A program made the position numbers and the translations under genes. From positions 682,001 to 746,000 of the forward strand of contig NZ_JACHGU010000002.1 of the NCBI RefSeq assembly GCF_014202435.1: a stretch of 64,000 bases of DNA, in the 5' to 3' direction. This document shows, one piece after another, positions 21,775 through 31,502 of this stretch. The notes beneath the pieces are model-generated. The model was not told the DNA's origin. It did not search any database and saw only the letters and a program-made list of their open reading frames with translations. This DNA is from Pseudoxanthomonas broegbernensis. Its GTDB lineage: Bacteria; Pseudomonadota; Gammaproteobacteria; Xanthomonadales; Xanthomonadaceae. The number at the start of each line of letters is the position of its first letter. The stretch's first letter is position 1.

Positions 21775-22443
21775 TCAGCGCTCCCCGCCGTCGTCCTGGC
21801 AGATCCGCGCCAGCGCGGCCCGGTACCGCTCGGGCAGGGTGTCGAGCGAATCCACGTCGATGCCCAGGTCGTGGACCCGGCCGTCGCTCAGGCCGTAGAC
21901 CCAGCCGTGCACGGCCAGCTTCTGGCCGCGCGCCCAGGCGTCGCGGATGATGGTGGTACGGCTGAGGTTGATCACCTGCTCCAGCACGTTCAATTCGCAT
22001 AGGCGCGAGTGCTGGGCGTGGATGTCGCCGGCGGCGTGCAGGCAGCCGGCGTGGCGCTCGGCCACGTCGCCGACGTGGCGTATCCAGTTGTCCACCAGGC
22101 CCAGGCGCTGGTTGGTCAGCGCGGCCTGGACGCCGCCGCAGCCGTAGTGGCCGACCACCAGGATGTGCTTGACCTGCAGCACGTCCACCGCGTACTGCAC
22201 CACCGACAGGCAGTTGAGGTCGGTGTGCACCACCACGTTGGCCACGTTGCGGTGGACGAATACCTCGCCCGGCGCCATGTCGATGATCTGGTTGGCCGGC
22301 ACGCGCGAGTCCGAGCAGCCGATCCACAGGTACTCGGGCGCCTGCTGCTGCGAAAGCTGGGAGAAGAAATCCGGGTCCTCGGCGCGGAGGCGCTCGGACC
22401 AGGCCTGGTTGCGTCGGATCAGCTCGTTCAGGGTATGGGGCAT
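21775..22443 (-). CDS. can: Beta-class carbonic anhydrase
   Basis: Interconverts CO2 and bicarbonate. The 222-residue protein carries the zinc ligands C43 (in CSDSR, with the D45-R47 dyad), H99 and C102 (GHYGCGG). It is very close in length and pattern to E. coli Can. It sits 36 bases before haaO on the same strand and is probably co-transcribed with the kynurenine genes, though no functional link is obvious. Confidence 0.95.
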   Translation of the reverse strand: MPHTLNELIRRNQAWSERLRAEDPDFFSQLSQQQAPEYLWIGCSDSRVPANQIIDMAPGEVFVHRNVANVVVHTDLNCLSVVQYAVDVLQVKHILVVGHYGCGGVQAALTNQRLGLVDNWIRHVGDVAERHAGCLHAAGDIHAQHSRLCELNVLEQVINLSRTTIIRDAWARGQKLAVHGWVYGLSDGRVHDLGIDVDSLDTLPERYRAALARICQDDGGER

Positions 22444-22502
22444 GTGGGTATTGTCGCAGGTGGGGAAGGGCGCCGCGGGGCGGCGGGCGGGATCGGGGGG
22501 GC

Positions 22503-23138
22503 TCAGCCGTCGCGGCGCCCGGCCAGGCGCGCGGCCATCAGGTCGGCGATGCCGGCGGCGTTCTCGCCGGGAAGCCGGCGCAGGCCGGCGATGGCTCCGG
22601 CGATGTTGGCGGGCGGGTGGTTCTGGTTGAGCTTGAACTTCAGCTCGGTCCGTTCGGCCCGGAAGCGGAAGCCGACGATGCCGCGCAACTGGCCGCGCTC
22701 GCGCGGGTCGTCGTGCGCGTAGCGCCACCGGCCCCCCGCATCGGGTTCGAAGCGTTCCGCCAGGCGGGAGACGACCGAGGCCAGCGCGTCCTCGTCGTCC
22801 AGCGGCTCCAGTACGCCGTACAGGTGGGCGACGGCGTAGTTCCAGGTCGGCACGCGGGCCGCATTGCTCTTGTCCGGGTACCACCCGGGGGAGACGTAGT
22901 GGTGCGGGCCGTGCACGATCGCCAGGGCGCGGCCAGCATGCGCGGCCTGCGGATTGGGCCTGGCCCAGTGGCCTTCCAGGCGCACGCATCCGTCCTGGCG
23001 CGCGTACAGCACCGGCAGGTGGCTGGCGAAGGGCAGGCCGTCGCCGTCGCACGTGACCAGGGTGACGAACGGGTCGCGCGCGAGCAGCCAGTCCAACCCG
23101 CGGGGGTCGTCCTCGGCGAAGGCGCGCGGCAGGTACAC
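22503..23138 (-). CDS. FMN-binding PaiB-like protein
   Basis: A 211-residue split-barrel flavoprotein of the PaiB / FMN-binding negative transcriptional regulator family. Recognisable blocks are FASHLPVLYAR, EGHWARPNPQ, HHYVSPGWYPDK, VPTWNYAVAHLYG and the C-terminal FKLNQNHP. The start is GTG giving MYLPRAFAEDD, which matches the family N terminus; upstream sequence belongs to the preceding gene, whose stop is two bases away. Bacillus PaiB was described as a regulator of sporulation and proteases; the role here is unknown. Confidence 0.85.
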   Translation of the reverse strand: MYLPRAFAEDDPRGLDWLLARDPFVTLVTCDGDGLPFASHLPVLYARQDGCVRLEGHWARPNPQAAHAGRALAIVHGPHHYVSPGWYPDKSNAARVPTWNYAVAHLYGVLEPLDDEDALASVVSRLAERFEPDAGGRWRYAHDDPRERGQLRGIVGFRFRAERTELKFKLNQNHPPANIAGAIAGLRRLPGENAAGIADLMAARLAGRRDG

Positions 23139-23140
23139 CG

Positions 23141-23452
23141 TCAGGCCTGCTTGCCCAGGCTCACGGACATCAGGCCAACCAGTTCGGCGTCGCTGCCGGC
23201 GCGGGGCGGAGCGACCTCGTCCAGCGAGAAGCCGCGCTCCAGCGCGTCGTCCTCGTCCAGCCCGTCGAACTGGACGTAGCCGGCGTCCATCAGCATCGAG
23301 CGTGCGGTGTCCAGGCTGTCGTAGGCGTGGTAGCTGCCGTCGTGGTCCAGCACCTCGGCGGTGCCGGCCTCGCGTTCTTCCAGGCGGGCCCAGTGCAGGG
23401 TGCGGCCGAGCGTGGCCAGCCACCATGAGCGGTCGAGGCGGGCAGACGTCAT
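23141..23452 (-). CDS. Hypothetical protein
   Basis: A 103-residue soluble, acidic protein that I do not recognise by family. It begins MTSARLDRSWWLATLGRTLHWARLEEREAG and has the stretch LDHDGSYHAYDSLDTARSMLMDAGY, as if reading a small alpha/beta fold. Its start overlaps the stop of the membrane protein gene upstream (ATGA) and its stop is two bases before the PaiB-like gene, so it is expressed with both. Coding is supported by the tight spacing and frame-consistent codon use. Confidence 0.7.
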   Translation of the reverse strand: MTSARLDRSWWLATLGRTLHWARLEEREAGTAEVLDHDGSYHAYDSLDTARSMLMDAGYVQFDGLDEDDALERGFSLDEVAPPRAGSDAELVGLMSVSLGKQA

Positions 23453-23754
23453 CGCAGCACCTCCGAGGCCAGCCAGAGCGAACCGGACACGGCCAGGCCC
23501 AGGGCCATGGTGACCAGCGCCACCCGCGCCGGCGTGGCCAGCCCGGTGAGCGCCACGTCGCCGGTGGCGCGATAGCCGCCGCCCAGCAGCCAGCGCAGCG
23601 CGGCCGGGGCGAGGAAGGCGCCGGGGCCGAAGTCGGCGGCGGTGCCGGCATGGCGGTCGCGCACGTGGATCAGGGTCAGCGGCCAGAAGATGGCGAACGC
23701 GCTGAACCCGGCGATGGCCACGCCGAAGAAGCACAGGGCGAAGAACAGGATCAT
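23449..23754 (-). CDS. Small membrane protein of unknown function
   Basis: A 101-residue protein with two or three hydrophobic segments: residues 1-28 (LFFALCFFGVAIAGFSAF) and a C-terminal one (ARVALVTMALGLAVSGSLWL). Between them is a hydrophilic loop with HVRDRHAGTAADFGPG. No family was recognised. It follows asnS by about 25 bases and overlaps the next gene by four bases, so it belongs to the asnS transcript. Confidence 0.65.
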   Translation of the reverse strand: MILFFALCFFGVAIAGFSAFAIFWPLTLIHVRDRHAGTAADFGPGAFLAPAALRWLLGGGYRATGDVALTGLATPARVALVTMALGLAVSGSLWLASEVLR

Positions 23755-23779
23755 GCCGGGTCCTCCCTACTCGACACGC

Positions 23780-25180
<1,401 letters not shown>

Positions 25181-25346
25181 GGCTTGAATCCTTCTGGCGT
25201 GAGGCCCATGTTAAGGCCCATAGGGAGAATGGGCGGAAGTGTAGCGGCTGCGGCCGCGTGGGCGCGAGGCGCATGGCCGCCGGCCGTCGCCACGCGCCTG
25301 CCTGAACACCCGCCGCGGCGACGCCGGCGCGGCGTCCCGGCACGCC

Positions 25347-25352
25347 TATAAT
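25347..25352 (+). promoter_or_regulatory. Possible -10 element of the IscA-type gene
   Basis: A perfect TATAAT lies 26 bases before the start codon. No convincing -35 hexamer is found 16-18 bases upstream, so strength or an activator requirement is unclear. Confidence 0.45.
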
Positions 25353-25378
25353 CGCCTTGCAACCGCGGAGGTTTTCCC

Positions 25379-25738
25379 ATGGCCGTCACCCTCACTCCCG
25401 TCGCCCTGGACCGTGTGCAGCGTTTCCTGCAGCGCGACCCGGCCGCGCTGGGCCTGCGCTTCGGCGTGACCCGCACCGGCTGCTCCGGCTGGGGCCACGT
25501 GGCCGACCTGGCGCGCGACCGCCGCGACGACGATGCGGTGTTCGAGCAGGACGGCGTGCGCATCTACGTCGACGCGGGCAGCCTGCCGCTGGTGGACGGC
25601 ACCGAGATCGACTTCGCTCGCCAGGGGCTGAGCGAGACCTTCGTGTTCAGGAATCCCAACGCCAGCGCCGAATGCGGCTGCGGCGAGAGTTTTACGACGA
25701 ACGAAACACATCGCCCGGCAGAGTCGGGTGTTGTGTAA
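25379..25738 (+). CDS. iscA: IscA/HesB-type iron-sulfur cluster carrier
   Basis: An A-type carrier that accepts and delivers Fe-S clusters. The 119-residue protein has the three conserved cysteines: one in TRTGCSGWGH (near residue 35) and two in the C-terminal ECGCGESF. Most family members stop at or just after that motif; here about a dozen further residues (TTNETHRPAESGVV) follow and read through a hairpin directly beside an IS remnant. The tail may be native or may result from the nearby insertion. The gene stands alone, away from an isc operon. Confidence 0.85.
   Translation: MAVTLTPVALDRVQRFLQRDPAALGLRFGVTRTGCSGWGHVADLARDRRDDDAVFEQDGVRIYVDAGSLPLVDGTEIDFARQGLSETFVFRNPNASAECGCGESFTTNETHRPAESGVV
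25706..25736 (+). terminator. Hairpin overlapping the end of the IscA-type gene
   Basis: Arms 25706-25717 and 25725-25736 pair at 11 of 12 positions, counting one G-T wobble. The stop codon lies in the right arm and no T run follows, so it may be a weak terminator or a leftover of the insertion site. Confidence 0.4.
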
Positions 25739-25760
25739 CTCTTTGATTGTCCCTTCGCAA

Positions 25761-26342
25761 TCAGTCTTTTGAGATCATCTTTTCCTGCTCAAAGTCGACG
25801 GGCGAGATGAACTCGCTGCCGTTGTCGGTCTGGAGGCGTTGTGACAGGCCACGCGGGTGCCTTAGCCGTTCCATGACCGCCACGACGTCCTCACCCTTGA
25901 GCTGCTGGTCGACCTCGATGGCCAGGCTCTCCTTGGTGAAGTTGTCCACGACCGTCAGGGCCCGGAAGCGGCGACCGTCGAACAGGGCGTCGGCCACGAA
26001 GTCCATGCTCCGGGCCTGGTTGGGCGCCGTCAGCACGGCGCGCTCCAGGCGATGGGCCGCGGCCTTGCGCCGACGAGGCCGCTTGCGCCGCAGGTTGAGT
26101 CCGGCCTGGCAGTACAGCCGGTACACGTGCTTGTGGTTGGCCCTCCAGCCTTCCCGGCGCAGCAGCACGAAGATCCGGCGGAAGCCGTAGCGGACCCGTG
26201 TGGCGGCGATCTCCTCGATCCGTCGAAGCAGGGGCGCATCATCATTCTCCCGGGGTTGGTAGTACCACGCCGAACGGCTCTGCCTGACGACCTCGCAGGC
26301 ACGGCGCACGCCGATGCGGTACCGGTCGAGCAGATGGCGCAC
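25761..26342 (-). pseudogene. IS3-family transposase orfB, internally deleted
   Basis: The frame encodes the orfB part of an OrfAB transposase. The N-terminal region (RHLLDRYRIGVRRACEVV, YGFRRIFVLLRREGW) and the first two catalytic aspartates (in SMDFVADAL and LQTDNGSEFIS) are present. Directly after TDNGSEFIS the sequence jumps to PVDFEQEKM, which is the kind of sequence found at the extreme C terminus (after HSSLG-SPVDFE). The segment with the catalytic glutamate is therefore lost in frame. About 193 codons remain of roughly 270-280. The frame is open upstream to the frameshift site, as expected for OrfAB made by -1 slippage. Confidence 0.8.
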
Positions 26343-26365
26343 GAGCGTCTTGCGCTGCGTGGGCC

Positions 26366-26482
26366 TCAGAGCTTTTTTGACGAGGCATCCTGCAACATGA
26401 CCTTGTCCAGGCTCAAATCGGCGACCTGGGCCTGCTTCAGGGCGAACGCGATCTGCTCTTCGGTGAACTTCGACTTCTTCAT
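26366..26482 (-). pseudogene. IS3-family orfA, internally deleted
   Basis: Only 38 codons remain where about 87 are usual. The start, MKKSKFTEEQIAFALKQA, and the end, QVADLSLDKVMLQDASSKKL, are both recognisable, but the helix-turn-helix and leucine-zipper part between them is missing in frame. The slippery heptamer AAAAAAG (26372-26378 read on the minus strand) before the stop is intact and would shift ribosomes by -1 into orfB. Confidence 0.75.
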
Positions 26483-26560
26483 GGCGACGGGCCTCCTCGG
26501 GGCCTGAGTGTCGCCGAATCCTCTATTTCTGGATGGTCCAAATTACAGGGAGGAGATCAC

Positions 26561-26593
26561 ATGGCGTCGGCTGTGGTCGCGGCACCCCATGAG

Positions 26594-26599
<6 letters not shown>
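26561..26599 (+). pseudogene. Possible 3' tail of a truncated cassette gene
   Basis: Twelve codons (MASAVVAAPHER) end in a TAA that is part of the attC-like left arm. Integron cassette genes often stop inside or just before their attC. It may be the surviving end of a plus-strand gene whose front was removed by the IS element, but so short a stretch could also be chance. Confidence 0.3.
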
Positions 26600-27473
<874 letters not shown>

Positions 27474-27503
27474 GATCCTGCTCCCTGTGTGATGGGTAAA
27501 TAG

Positions 27504-27543
27504 AGCCTAGCACACCTGTAATGACGCCGTCATTACAGGTGTG
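27504..27543 (-). promoter_or_regulatory. Promoter and palindromic operator of the toxin-antitoxin unit
   Basis: A perfect odd palindrome with 16-base arms (27511-27526 and 27528-27543, centre C at 27527) overlaps a promoter reading to the left: -35 ATGACG (27533-27528), 18-base spacer, extended -10 TGC-TAGGCT (27509-27504). Binding of the ribbon-helix-helix antitoxin here would block polymerase, giving autorepression. Confidence 0.75.
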
Positions 27544-27872
27544 TATCTTGGCGGTGGTGAGTCAAGGGGTTCTGAATTCGTCATGTACCCCCAACCAGAG
27601 ATGCGTCAATGACGTAAGGGGGTACCGCTCGGGGTATCTACTAGATGGGCCTGGGCTAACTTGTTGATTCTATGGTTATAAATGAATCGGTGTTGAAGTG
27701 GCGAGAGCTTCACCACCGGCCCGACCTGAGCCGCCATCCGTGCAACGGGCATCCCGCAGGAGCGGCGCCGGCCGCGCTCGTCCGCCCCCGGGAACGAACG
27801 GGGACTTCCGGCACGCTTGCCTTATGGCGAACCGCGCTAGGCTTGCGCTTCAGGCCCTTTCGGAGTCCTCCC
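27544..27872. other. Intergenic region with nested inverted repeat
   Basis: No gene is supported. GTACCCCC (27585-27592) and GGGGGTAC (27618-27625) flank the palindrome CGTCAATGACG (27604-27614). The rest up to the DUF885 gene is A/T-richer than average at 27650-27690, with TATAAA near 27677 but no good -35, then returns to high GC. The cassette-like DNA probably ends around 27700. Confidence 0.5.
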
Positions 27873-29672
27873 ATGCGCCGTGCCGTGCTGATCGCCGTCC
27901 TGGCCGCCTGCTGTTGCCTGGCACCCTCGGCCCTGGCCGCCGCCGGGCCGCCCGCTTCCGGGGCCGTCCGCGACGAAGCGGCCGCCGCATTGCACCGCCT
28001 GTTCGAGGCCGAATGGGAACGCGGCCTGCGCGAATCGCCGGAGAACGCGGCCTACCAGGGCGATCATCGCTTCGACGACCGCTGGACCGACATGAGCCTG
28101 GAGGCCATCGCCCGGCGCGAGGCTGCCGACCGCCAGGCGCTGGCCGCGCTCGGGCGGATCGATCGCGCCGCGCTGTCGTCGGCCGACCGGCTCGACTACG
28201 ACACCTTCGCCTGGCTGCAGGAACGCACGGTCGCGCGCCAGCGCTTCCGCGAGTACCTGCAGCCGGTCGGCCACCAGGGCGGGGTACAGACCGCCGACGG
28301 CATTGCCGAGATCCTGCCGTTCGCCAGCGCCCGGGACTACCGCCACTGGATCGCGCGGCTGCAGGCGCTGCCGGTGCTGCTGGAGCAGACCGCCGCCCTG
28401 ATGCGCGCGGGCATGGAGGCCGGCCGCGTGCCGCCGAAGGTGCTGATGCAGCGGGTGCCGGCGCAGATCCGGGCGCAGGTGGTGGACGACCCGCAGGCCA
28501 GCCCGTTCTACAGGCCGTTCCTGAAGATGCCCGATGCCATCCCCGCCGCCGAGCGGGAAGCGCTGCGCCGGCAGGGGCGCGAGGCCATCGCCGCGCGGGT
28601 GGTGCCGGCCTACCGCGACTTCGGCCGCTTCTTCGAGCGGGACTACCTGCCCAGGACCCGCGACAGCATCGCCGCCACCGACCTGCCCGACGGCGATGCG
28701 CATTACGACTTCCTCGCCGGCTGGTACACCACCACCGACCTGAGCGCCGAGCAGATCCACCGGATCGGCCTGGAGGAGGTCGCGCGCATCCGTGCGCAGA
28801 TGGAGAAGATCCGCGCGGAGGTCGGCTTCGAGGGCGACCTGCACGCGTTCTTCCAGCACCTGCGTACCGATCCGAAGTTCTTCTACGCCGACCCGGCCGA
28901 CCTGCTGGAGGCCTACCAGGCCCTGTCCAAGCGGGTCGACCCGGAGCTGGTGAAGGTGTTCCGCACCCTGCCGCGCCTGCCCTACGGGGTGCGCCCGATC
29001 CCGGACAACATCGCCCCGGACACCACCACCGCCTACTACCAGCCCGGCGCGGTGGACGGCAGCCGCGCCGGCTACTACTACGTCAACCTGTACAAGCCGC
29101 AGGTGCGGCCGAAGTGGGAGATGCTGGCCCTGACCCTGCACGAGGCCGTGCCCGGGCACCACTTCCAGTTCGCCCGCGGCGCAGAGCTGCCGGACCTGCC
29201 GCTGTTCCGCCGCACCGCCTACTTCGTGGCCTACGGCGAAGGCTGGGGCCTGTACGCCGAGCGCCTGGGCTACGACATGGGCCTGTACGAGGACCCCTAC
29301 GACCGCATGGGCCAACTGGCCTACGACATGTGGCGGGCGGTGCGGCTGGTGGTGGATACCGGCATGCACGCCAAGGGCTGGAGCCGGCAGCAGGCGATCG
29401 ACTACTTCATGGACAACTCGCCCAAGACCGAGCAGGACGTGGTCAACGAGATCGACCGCTACATCGCCTGGCCCGGGCAGGCGCTGGCCTACAAGATCGG
29501 CCAGTTGCGGATCTCGGCGCTGCGCGAGGAGGCGGCCCGCGAGCTGGGGCCGGCCTTCGACCTGCGCGATTTCCACGACGCGGTGCTGGAAACCGGCTCG
29601 GTGCCGCTGGAGACGCTGGAGACCCACGTCCGCGCCTGGATCGCGGAACGGAAGGAGAAGGCGGCCGGATGA
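27873..29672 (+). CDS. DUF885 family exported metallopeptidase-like protein
   Basis: A 599-residue exported protein. It begins with a signal sequence ([22 protein letters not shown]) that could be cut by signal peptidase I after ALA or, because of LAAC, be lipidated. The core is DUF885 with the putative zinc motif HEAVPGHH at 423-430 and [14 protein letters not shown] downstream, resembling HExxH peptidases. Substrate is unknown; family members are often listed as periplasmic oligopeptidases or lipoproteins. The ATG at the signal peptide is preferred over a longer frame that would add 67 residues without similarity. Confidence 0.85.
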   Translation: MRRAVLIAVLAACCCLAPSALAAAGPPASGAVRDEAAAALHRLFEAEWERGLRESPENAAYQGDHRFDDRWTDMSLEAIARREAADRQALAALGRIDRAALSSADRLDYDTFAWLQERTVARQRFREYLQPVGHQGGVQTADGIAEILPFASARDYRHWIARLQALPVLLEQTAALMRAGMEAGRVPPKVLMQRVPAQIRAQVVDDPQASPFYRPFLKMPDAIPAAEREALRRQGREAIAARVVPAYRDFGRFFERDYLPRTRDSIAATDLPDGDAHYDFLAGWYTTTDLSAEQIHRIGLEEVARIRAQMEKIRAEVGFEGDLHAFFQHLRTDPKFFYADPADLLEAYQALSKRVDPELVKVFRTLPRLPYGVRPIPDNIAPDTTTAYYQPGAVDGSRAGYYYVNLYKPQVRPKWEMLALTLHEAVPGHHFQFARGAELPDLPLFRRTAYFVAYGEGWGLYAERLGYDMGLYEDPYDRMGQLAYDMWRAVRLVVDTGMHAKGWSRQQAIDYFMDNSPKTEQDVVNEIDRYIAWPGQALAYKIGQLRISALREEAARELGPAFDLRDFHDAVLETGSVPLETLETHVRAWIAERKEKAAG

Positions 29673-29847
29673 GGGTTCCGGGCTCTGTCGCCGGCTGAAG
29701 TCGGCGACCGCCATGCGGCCGCGCCCAGCGCCTCGCGGTCCCAGGCGGCTTCGCCCCGCAAGCCGCCGCCCGCGCCAGACCGGGCCCTCGCAGGCCGCCG
29801 CCCAGGCACCGGTCGACCTGCCTCCGCCCGGCTCCCGTCCGGCGGAT

Positions 29848-29876
29848 TTGCGCCCCGGCCCCGCGCCCTGCATAAT
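29848..29876 (+). promoter_or_regulatory. Sigma-70 type promoter of rpsF-rpsR-rplI
   Basis: TTGCGC (29848-29853) and CATAAT (29871-29876) with a 17-base spacer; the TG before the -10 gives extra support. The leader to rpsF would be about 105 bases. Confidence 0.65.
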
Positions 29877-29914
29877 TTCCGGCTTCCTGCGCCTTTCCGG
29901 CGTCGGAAGACCTT

Positions 29915-29947
29915 GCCCCACCGCTTCCGTTCCGGTCGACGGGGGGC
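29915..29947 (+). promoter_or_regulatory. Possible S6:S18 autoregulatory leader hairpin
   Basis: GCCCC (29915-29919) pairs with GGGGC (29943-29947), with ACCG directly after the left arm and GAC before the right arm. The S6:S18 complex represses its operon through a bulged CCG in a leader hairpin, so this is a candidate; pairing inside the loop is weak. Confidence 0.35.
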
Positions 29948-29986
29948 TGCCTGGCCCGCAAGGGCCCGCATCCACGAGGAAAGACA

Positions 29987-30427
29987 ATGCGCCATTACGA
30001 AGTCGTGTTCCTGGTCCACCCGGACCAGAGCGAGCAGGTGCCGGCCATGATCGAGCGCTACAAGTTGCTCATCGAGAACGCCAGCGGCACCATCCACCGC
30101 CTGGAAGACTGGGGCCGCCGCCAGTTGGCCTACCCGATCCAGAACCTGGTCAAGGCCCACTACGTGCTGTTCAACGCCGAGGTCGGCCAGGCCGCCATCG
30201 ACGAGCTGGTCGAGACCTTCCGCTTCAACGACGCGATCCTGCGCCACCTGGTCATCCGCCGCGACGGCCCGGATACCGAGCAGTCGCTGATCATGAAGAG
30301 CAAGGACGAGAAGGCCGACAAGCCCGAGCGTGGCGAGCGCCGCCGCCGCGACGAGGAAGGCGAGGGCAATGCCGCTCCTGCCGCCGACAACGACGGCGAC
30401 AACGCCGAAGCCGCCGAAGCCGCCTAA
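29987..30427 (+). CDS. rpsF: 30S ribosomal protein S6
   Basis: S6 binds 16S rRNA as a heterodimer with S18. The 146-residue protein begins [19 protein letters not shown] and contains [20 protein letters not shown], the S6 signature. From about residue 103 there is a long charged Glu/Lys/Arg then Ala/Asp-rich tail, as in E. coli S6, which is extended by glutamates. A ribosome-binding site (GAGGAAAG) precedes the ATG and rpsR follows after 11 bases. Confidence 0.96.
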   Translation: MRHYEVVFLVHPDQSEQVPAMIERYKLLIENASGTIHRLEDWGRRQLAYPIQNLVKAHYVLFNAEVGQAAIDELVETFRFNDAILRHLVIRRDGPDTEQSLIMKSKDEKADKPERGERRRRDEEGEGNAAPAADNDGDNAEAAEAA

Positions 30428-30438
30428 GGAGCGCACCC

Positions 30439-30669
30439 ATGTCCAAGTTCTTCCGCCGCCGCAAGTTCTGCAAGTTCACCGCCGAGGGCGTCAAGGAGAT
30501 CGACTACAAGGATCTCAACACCCTGCGCCAGTACCTGACCGAGAACGGCAAGATCGTGCCGAGCCGCGTCACCGGCACCAAGTCGCGCTACCAGCGCCAG
30601 TTGTCGACCGCGATCAAGCGCGCCCGCTTCCTGGCCCTGATCCCCTACACCGACAACCACGACGTGTGA
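30439..30669 (+). CDS. rpsR: 30S ribosomal protein S18
   Basis: The 76-residue partner of S6. The sequence [25 protein letters not shown] and the segment [29 protein letters not shown] are diagnostic. The single N-terminal CxxC zinc site seen in some bacteria is absent here: only one cysteine remains (RRKFCKF). It is co-transcribed with rpsF. Confidence 0.96.
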   Translation: MSKFFRRRKFCKFTAEGVKEIDYKDLNTLRQYLTENGKIVPSRVTGTKSRYQRQLSTAIKRARFLALIPYTDNHDV

Positions 30670-30830
30670 TCGAGGCGGGTCCTCCCGCGAACCGCCCGGA
30701 CGTCCGGGCGCGGGTGTTCGACGGAGGCCCCTCGGTCCTGCGACCGGCAGTCGAAACAAGAACGTCCGATCCGGACAGCAATCGTTGCGGCGCCTGGCAT
30801 GGCGCCGCTAACGGATAGAGGAGCAACACG
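30670..30830 (+). promoter_or_regulatory. rpsR-rplI spacer with two stem-loops
   Basis: CGCCCGGA/TCCGGGCG (30693-30710) is an 18-base self-complementary hairpin, and GCGGCGCC/GGCGCCGC (30787-30808, six-base loop) is a second strong stem ending 22 bases before rplI. They could be processing or control sites in the operon mRNA; neither has a terminator T run. Confidence 0.45.
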
Positions 30831-31280
30831 ATGGAACTGATCCTTCTGCAGAAGGTCACCAACCTGGGCAACCTGGGCGACAAGGTCAGCGTGAAGCCCG
30901 GCTACGGCCGCAACTTCCTGGTCCCGCAGGGCAAGGCCGTGCCGGCCACCGCCGCCAACCTGGCCGAGTTCGAGGCCAAGCGCGCCGAGTACGAGGCCAA
31001 GGCCCAGGCCCAGCTCGACGAGGCCGGCGGCCGTCTGGGCAAGTTCGAGGGCGCCAGCGTCACGGTCAAGGCGAACGCTTCCACCGAAGGCAAGCTGTAC
31101 GGTTCGGTCGGCCCGCGCGACATCGCCGACGCCTTCACCGCCGCCGGCCTGCCGGTGGAGAAGAGCGAGGTGGTCATGGGCGAAGGCCCGATCCGCCACG
31201 TAGGCGAGTTCGAGGTGCTGCTGCACCTGCACGCCGACGTGCAGACCACGGTCAAGGTGGTGGTCGAGCCGGAAGCCTGA
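30831..31280 (+). CDS. rplI: 50S ribosomal protein L9
   Basis: A two-domain protein of the large subunit. The 149-residue product starts [36 protein letters not shown], with the N-terminal RNA-binding domain, the long connecting helix ([20 protein letters not shown]) and the C-terminal domain [12 protein letters not shown]. It is the last gene of the S6-S18-L9 unit and is followed by a strong terminator. Confidence 0.96.
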   Translation: MELILLQKVTNLGNLGDKVSVKPGYGRNFLVPQGKAVPATAANLAEFEAKRAEYEAKAQAQLDEAGGRLGKFEGASVTVKANASTEGKLYGSVGPRDIADAFTAAGLPVEKSEVVMGEGPIRHVGEFEVLLHLHADVQTTVKVVVEPEA

Positions 31281-31300
31281 CCGGCCGCGCCGTGCTGGGC

Positions 31301-31334
31301 AGCGAGGGGCGCCGGGAGGCGCCCTTCGCTTTTT
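31301..31334 (+). terminator. Rho-independent terminator of the S6-S18-L9 operon
   Basis: Arms 31301-31313 and 31318-31330 pair at all 13 positions (one G-T) around the loop GGGA, followed immediately by TTTT. Confidence 0.9.
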
Positions 31335-31377
31335 CCGGCGGGCGGCGCGTCGTCTCAGCCGGTGGGATGCGCACCGG

Positions 31378-31415
31378 TTATGCACAGGCCATGCACAGGT
31401 CGTGCATAGACCTGT
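31378..31415. promoter_or_regulatory. DnaA-box-like repeats upstream of dnaB
   Basis: TTATGCACA at 31378-31386 fits the DnaA box consensus TTWTNCACA exactly. A second copy, CCATGCACA, follows at 31389-31397, and TATGCACGA is found in reverse around 31400-31408. The inverted repeat ACAGGTC/GACCTGT (31395-31401 and 31409-31415) overlaps them. The position 90-125 bases before dnaB suggests control of the helicase gene by DnaA. Confidence 0.45.
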
Positions 31416-31502
31416 CTGCAACGCCCGTCCGTCCGCGCCGACTACGATGGGCGGGCCCGCCGGTCCATCGCCCGCGCCCGTCTCCCCAGGAGCCTCCGTA
31501 CC

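Larger units (their letters stand above)
25744..26559 (-). mobile_element. Degenerate IS3-family element (internally deleted)
   Basis: The region holds orfA and orfB of an IS3-family (IS407-like) element on the minus strand with an intact A6G frameshift signal. Ends are placed at TGATTGTCCCTTCGCAAT on the left and, as reverse complement, TGATCTCCTCCCTGTAAT on the right; they agree at 10 of 18 positions, beginning TGAT and ending AAT. No target duplication is visible. Both reading frames have internal deletions, so the copy cannot make an active transposase. Confidence 0.75.
29673..29986 (+). other. Intergenic region DUF885 gene to rpsF
   Basis: Holds a possible stem-loop just after the DUF885 gene (29687-29693 with 29702-29708, no T run), the rpsF promoter and its leader. 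No protein gene is supported. Confidence 0.55.
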
